64,000 nucleotides of DNA, from NCBI GenBank assembly GCA_024509875.1, contig JAMPIV010019873.1:1-64000 (forward strand), read 5' to 3'. The DNA comes from Oreohelix idahoensis. Lineage: Eukaryota; Mollusca; Gastropoda; Stylommatophora; Oreohelicidae. Below are positions 60,940 through 64,000 of the stretch, one piece after another (the first letter of the stretch is position 1; every line of letters starts with the position of its first letter). Below the pieces are notes generated by a model, which was given only the letters and a program-made list of their open reading frames with translations, was not told the origin of the DNA and searched no databases. Both the position numbers and the translations under genes were made by a program.

Positions 60940-61654
60940 CTGAAAATTCAAAACATATCAAATTATTTTTTTTTTCAGATTAAGGACAGCATGCAAAACA
61001 GAAATCCATAATGAGTGAAAAATATAAATCATAAATTGATTTGATTTTAGTTTTAAGGACTATCTTCATTGCACATGGACTACTCCATCAGTGCTATGAT
61101 CTCCTCCCTTAGATCGCACAAGGAGGATCTCGGCACAGTGCACGAACTCCGTAGCACCGGCGAGAATCTGTTAAGTTTATCCAGCAAGAGGCTGTGCATA
61201 TTTGACTTGGTGGTAATATGAGTTGTTCTGCAAGTCAAGGATTGTTACTGTTGTAGCGTTTATGAGTATGCTGATGCCTCTGTAATATTCCCTTGCCATC
61301 GGCTGGTGGTACACCATATTGAAATTGTGAGCTTAGCAGTGTACTTTGATGTTGTTTGGTCATTGTTAGCCAGATATTTTGGATCTGCCCATTTGCACTG
61401 TGCAGGTTGTATTACTTTATTTGAATGCTCGTATTTGTATAATTGTTGACTGTCAGAGCTTTTTAGAGTTATTCTTTAGGCGTGCTGTCTCTAAGATAGT
61501 TATGTGTGTGACCTCTCACATTATGTCACAAGCCTAATCTAGAGGACTCTGCCACAGTGTTAAGTAATGTTACTACATCCATTCATGCATAGTTTATTAG
61601 CTACCACATTGTGACACTAGATAATATCAGTAAGTTGGCAGTAATATTTTTGAA
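60940..61654. other. NAA20 upstream intron, no feature recognised
   Basis: Intronic position is inferred from the exon at 60803-60939. No exon, repeat or mobile element was identified here. Confidence 0.5.
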
Positions 61655-61725
61655 TAAAATGTGTGTATGTGTGTTGGTGTGTGTGTGAGTGAGACAACAA
61701 CAACAACAACAAAAACAAGCAACCA
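61655..61725. repeat. (GT)n and (CAA)n microsatellites
   Basis: GTGTGTATGTGTGTTGGTGT and a GTGAGTGAG segment are followed by ACAACAACAACAACAACAA, immediately left of SINE-like copy F. Confidence 0.88.
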
Positions 61726-61732
61726 ACATTTT

Positions 61733-61985
61733 ATCATCACTTTCCTTTTCGCTCCTTGTGGAGCATGGAGCCACCACCACAGCTGATCCCCTAACAGGAA
61801 GCCTGCATCATGCATTCACAAGCTGTTGCAGCGGTCATTTCTGTAACAATTAGTTTTACATGAGGTTGTCAGTTTCATGTACAGCCTCAAATTTGTCAAC
61901 TTGTACGACATGCCTATAGGAGCAGTAGTCCCTATTCTTTGTCTCATCAGAGACCCCCCCCCCCCCTTCCCGGAATTACACAGGG
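61733..61985 (+). mobile_element. SINE-like dispersed repeat, copy F
   Basis: Starts TCATCACTTTCCTTTTCGCT, then CTTGTGGAGCATGGAGCCAC, CCCCTAACAGGAAGCCTGCA, TCACAAGCTGTTGCAGCGGT, ACATGAGGTTGTCAGTTTCA, AGCAGTAGTCCCTATTCTTT, a C14 run and CCGGAATTACACAGGG. It is the best-preserved plus-oriented copy, with the CTCCTTGTGGAG stem next to the CAT-rich end. Confidence 0.78.
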
Positions 61986-62336
61986 TAACAACATTTTAAC
62001 ACCAAGTTAAGGAAGGCACCTATAAATTCTAACATAAAATTACAGAAGATACCCTTGTGTTCTAATGTTATGTTAAGACCCGGCCATTATCAACAGAAGG
62101 CCATTCTGTTTCTCCATCTATTACGTTTCTCAATCAAATGTCGACATTTCACTCTTATTATACTGGTCTAATGTTGTCCACTCACTATTTTTTAGTGGTT
62201 ACACAAATTTAAAAACAAGATTCACTTAACTCAGCTTTTGTATTTTAAACAAGAAATATTTCAAATTAATAAAAAATAAAAAGAAAATATTTTAAAAGCG
62301 TGGGGCGCTTAAGTGCTTATCATATACAGTATTTCC

Positions 62337-63085
62337 CCCTTTTACGTGACCAATACGTTCCAAGACCCCTCGTGTAAACTGAAAATCGCGTATAATAGTG
62401 CACCCCATATACAGTATACGTGTATTTCCTATATGTTAATACCTATCACACATTTTTTTCCTATAAATAAGGTAAATGAACACTATAGTAACAATTATTA
62501 AAGTAAAATACTGTAATAATAAAAGTAATTTAAAATATAATTATAACAATACAGTACTAGCCTACTTTCTCTCTCTCACTCTCACCATTCATACACGTTA
62601 TCGTACTCACCCTTCTCTTCGGCCATCTTCTTGACTTTTTTCCTTTCTCACTAAATCTAAAATTTTGATCTTTTCCTCTATAGTAGGCACTTTACGACTT
62701 TTCTTAGGCTTTTCAGAACTACCAGCATCACTACTCTTGCGCTTTGGGGCATTATTACTCAGAAAATAGCGTTAATAATAAAACAAAGGAAAAATGCTTT
62801 CACAAAAACACTTGTTACAAGCAAGAACTCCGGACAGGGAATGCAGCGGGATTCGAGATACTGGCGTAAAAAATGGAATGACTCACAGTGACGCTACCCA
62901 GAGTGAGAAATACTGTGATGGTACGATATGGTGCAAGACTTTAATGGCGCTTTGGAAATGGAACAGATATGGCACTCAATTAAAAATGTACATTTTCCGT
63001 ATTGTTAGACTTTTTTTCCCTTGATCGCCAATCATGTATACATGAAACCATGTGATTTGAGTTTGCGTAAAATGCGGTCCTATTG
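62337..63085 (-). mobile_element. Tigger/pogo-like DNA element, internally deleted
   Basis: A 749-bp element flanked by TA (62335-62336 and 63086-63087). The left end CAGTATTTCCCCCTTTTACG and the reverse complement of the right end, CAATAGGACCGCATTTTACG, are similar imperfect inverted repeats. The sub-terminal GTAAACTGAAAATCGCGTA is of the kind seen in Tigger elements. It contains a transposase N-terminal remnant on the minus strand, and the rest of the transposase (normally about 500 residues) is deleted. The plus-strand frames at 62313-62501 and 62794-63024 are incidental. Confidence 0.72.
62607..62752 (-). pseudogene. Tigger-like transposase N-terminus (CENP-B-type HTH), broken start
   Basis: The minus-strand frame reads APKRKSSDAGSSEKPKKSRK, then VPTIEEKIKILDLVRKEKSQ, then EDGRREG and TGA at 62607-62609. 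The basic leader followed by T-IEEKIKILDLV is the first helix of the pogo/Tigger/CENP-B DNA-binding domain. The ATG at 62752-62750 is one base out of frame with it (ATGCCCCAAAG where the family would have an extra base), so the start is frameshifted. Only about 47 residues survive, without the DDD catalytic domain. Confidence 0.68.
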
Positions 63086-63434
63086 TACTTTATCCATAAG
63101 TGTCTAATGAAGTATAAAGCAGAAGTTAATTTCATGCAGAATCAGCACCCCACACTTTCTGTCAATTTGATGTTACATTTTTTTTACTGCAAGTTATAAA
63201 CTCCTTTAAAAATTATTTTTGGCTTTTTAGTGCATTAAAAGCGTGTGTTTAAAATACTTTTTTTTTTATTTTCTTCTTTTTAGTGTTAGAAAAATTATGA
63301 CATACTAAAACATAAACACTATTTTTACTTATTGTAAATTTGGTCTAAAATTTCTTACGTGATCCATTTCTTATTAGAGTATCAATATTACATGGCTTTG
63401 TGTCTGTTAATTTGGTGCAATCAATTTCTTCAAT
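63086..63434. other. No gene recognised
   Basis: AT-rich with several T runs (63176-63184, 63259-63268). Intronic if NAA20 extends to the right. Confidence 0.5.
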
Positions 63435-63439
63435 TTGAA

Positions 63440-63775
63440 GGCCATCTTCTTCTTCTTCTTACTTGTTCGTCCTGAAAAGGACGTTGGTTGCGTTGTGTCT
63501 GTTTATGCTGGAGCTGTGATATCTGTGCCTTTCGGCCGACACATCCGACTTCAGCACGGCATTTTTTGGGACCGGGTTTGCCTTCCCTCTTCGATCCCTA
63601 CTCTCTCAGCCAGACTGCAGTCTGTTTTCAGGACCACCACGTGGAGGTGGAGTAGGGTCTTGGTTAGCTCTGGTTCGCTGACCCTGATGCAAGCAATCAA
63701 GCTATGGGTAGCTGACTGCATTCTCTATTGCTGCATCTTTGGGTCCCGAAGGCCATCTAGAGATCGAACTTGACT
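63440..63775 (-). mobile_element. Possible non-autonomous retroposon with GAA-type tail
   Basis: A GC-richer island of about 330 bp in AT-rich intron. Read on the minus strand it ends ACAAGTAAGAAGAAGAAGAA at 63440-63460, like the GAA-rich tails of RTE-A. The 112-codon plus-strand frame (63435-63773) matches no family I know and begins inside that tail, so I do not call it a gene. No flanking duplication was found. Confidence 0.4.
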
Positions 63776-64000
63776 TTCCCTTGATTAATATTTTTATAAT
63801 TTGGATTGTTTACCTTGATTTAGCTAGATACTTGGTTGAGTAATGCCCTGTTTTAAGTATAGAAAAAAATTAAGCACACCACGTACTCTTGAATTTTTAA
63901 TTAACTTAATTATGGCCCCTGATTTGTTTACATTTCTTTACGAAAAACTTTAATTATTCATAATGTCATAATTACAATATTAAATTATTAAATAATTGAC
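63776..64000. other. No gene recognised
   Basis: AT-rich right edge of the window, with nothing identifiable. Confidence 0.5.

Overview
This is eukaryotic, repeat-dominated nuclear DNA, very probably from an invertebrate animal. Supporting signs are an intron-split gene on the minus strand (NAA20, catalytic subunit of the NatB N-terminal acetyltransferase), several RTE-like non-LTR retrotransposons, Tc1/Tigger/piggyBac/hAT-type DNA-transposon remains, long (TA)n arrays, and TTAGGG-type telomere-like motifs inside a foldback element. TTAGGG argues against most insects. The mix of families suggests a mollusc or another lophotrochozoan, but that is inference and no species is claimed. No bacterial-style operons, rRNA genes, true tRNA genes or CRISPR arrays were seen.

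Layout. (1) 1-33994: one head-to-tail satellite array, 72 complete ~470-bp units plus a truncated 73rd, continuing off the left edge. Each unit carries a tRNA-like internal RNA polymerase III promoter (A box, B box, downstream T5 terminator) and a small CATCA-Tn-TGATG hairpin whose T tract varies from 5 to 10. (2) 33995-38200: a graveyard of fragments. It holds a Tc1 transposase DNA-binding domain, (TA)n arrays, two copies of a foldback element with telomere-like cores, a 5'-truncated RTE tail with its target duplication, and the C-terminal tail of another LINE. (3) 38200-40830: nothing recognised. (4) 40834-47140: a 31-bp minisatellite split by a three-level nest. An RTE-A fragment (13-bp target duplication) was hit by a nearly full-length RTE-B (12-bp duplication), which was hit by a 1.57-kb TGT...ACA element resembling a solo LTR (3-bp duplication). 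(5) 47500-48750: a piggyBac-type MITE inside a heavily mutated RTE. (6) 49500-53630: two copies of a dispersed SINE-like family and a 2.4-kb, 51/53-bp minisatellite with higher-order repeats. (7) 53631-64000: the 3' part of NAA20. Its terminal coding exon (55076-55161) and penultimate exon (60803-60939) are separated by a 5.6-kb intron full of transposable elements. These include a 1.7-kb element of unknown type with 15-bp terminal inverted repeats and a 6-bp duplication, an RTE with intact RT motifs but a frameshift, and more SINE copies. A Tigger-type element and another retroposon-like block lie in the next upstream intron, which runs off the right edge.

The only host gene I can support is NAA20. 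Everything else is mobile or tandem DNA. The points most worth following are the Pol III-type promoter in every satellite unit, the nested insertion chronology, the SINE family whose 3' stem-loop resembles the end of a local RTE, and a 48-codon open frame with a membrane-like segment directly after the NAA20 stop codon.
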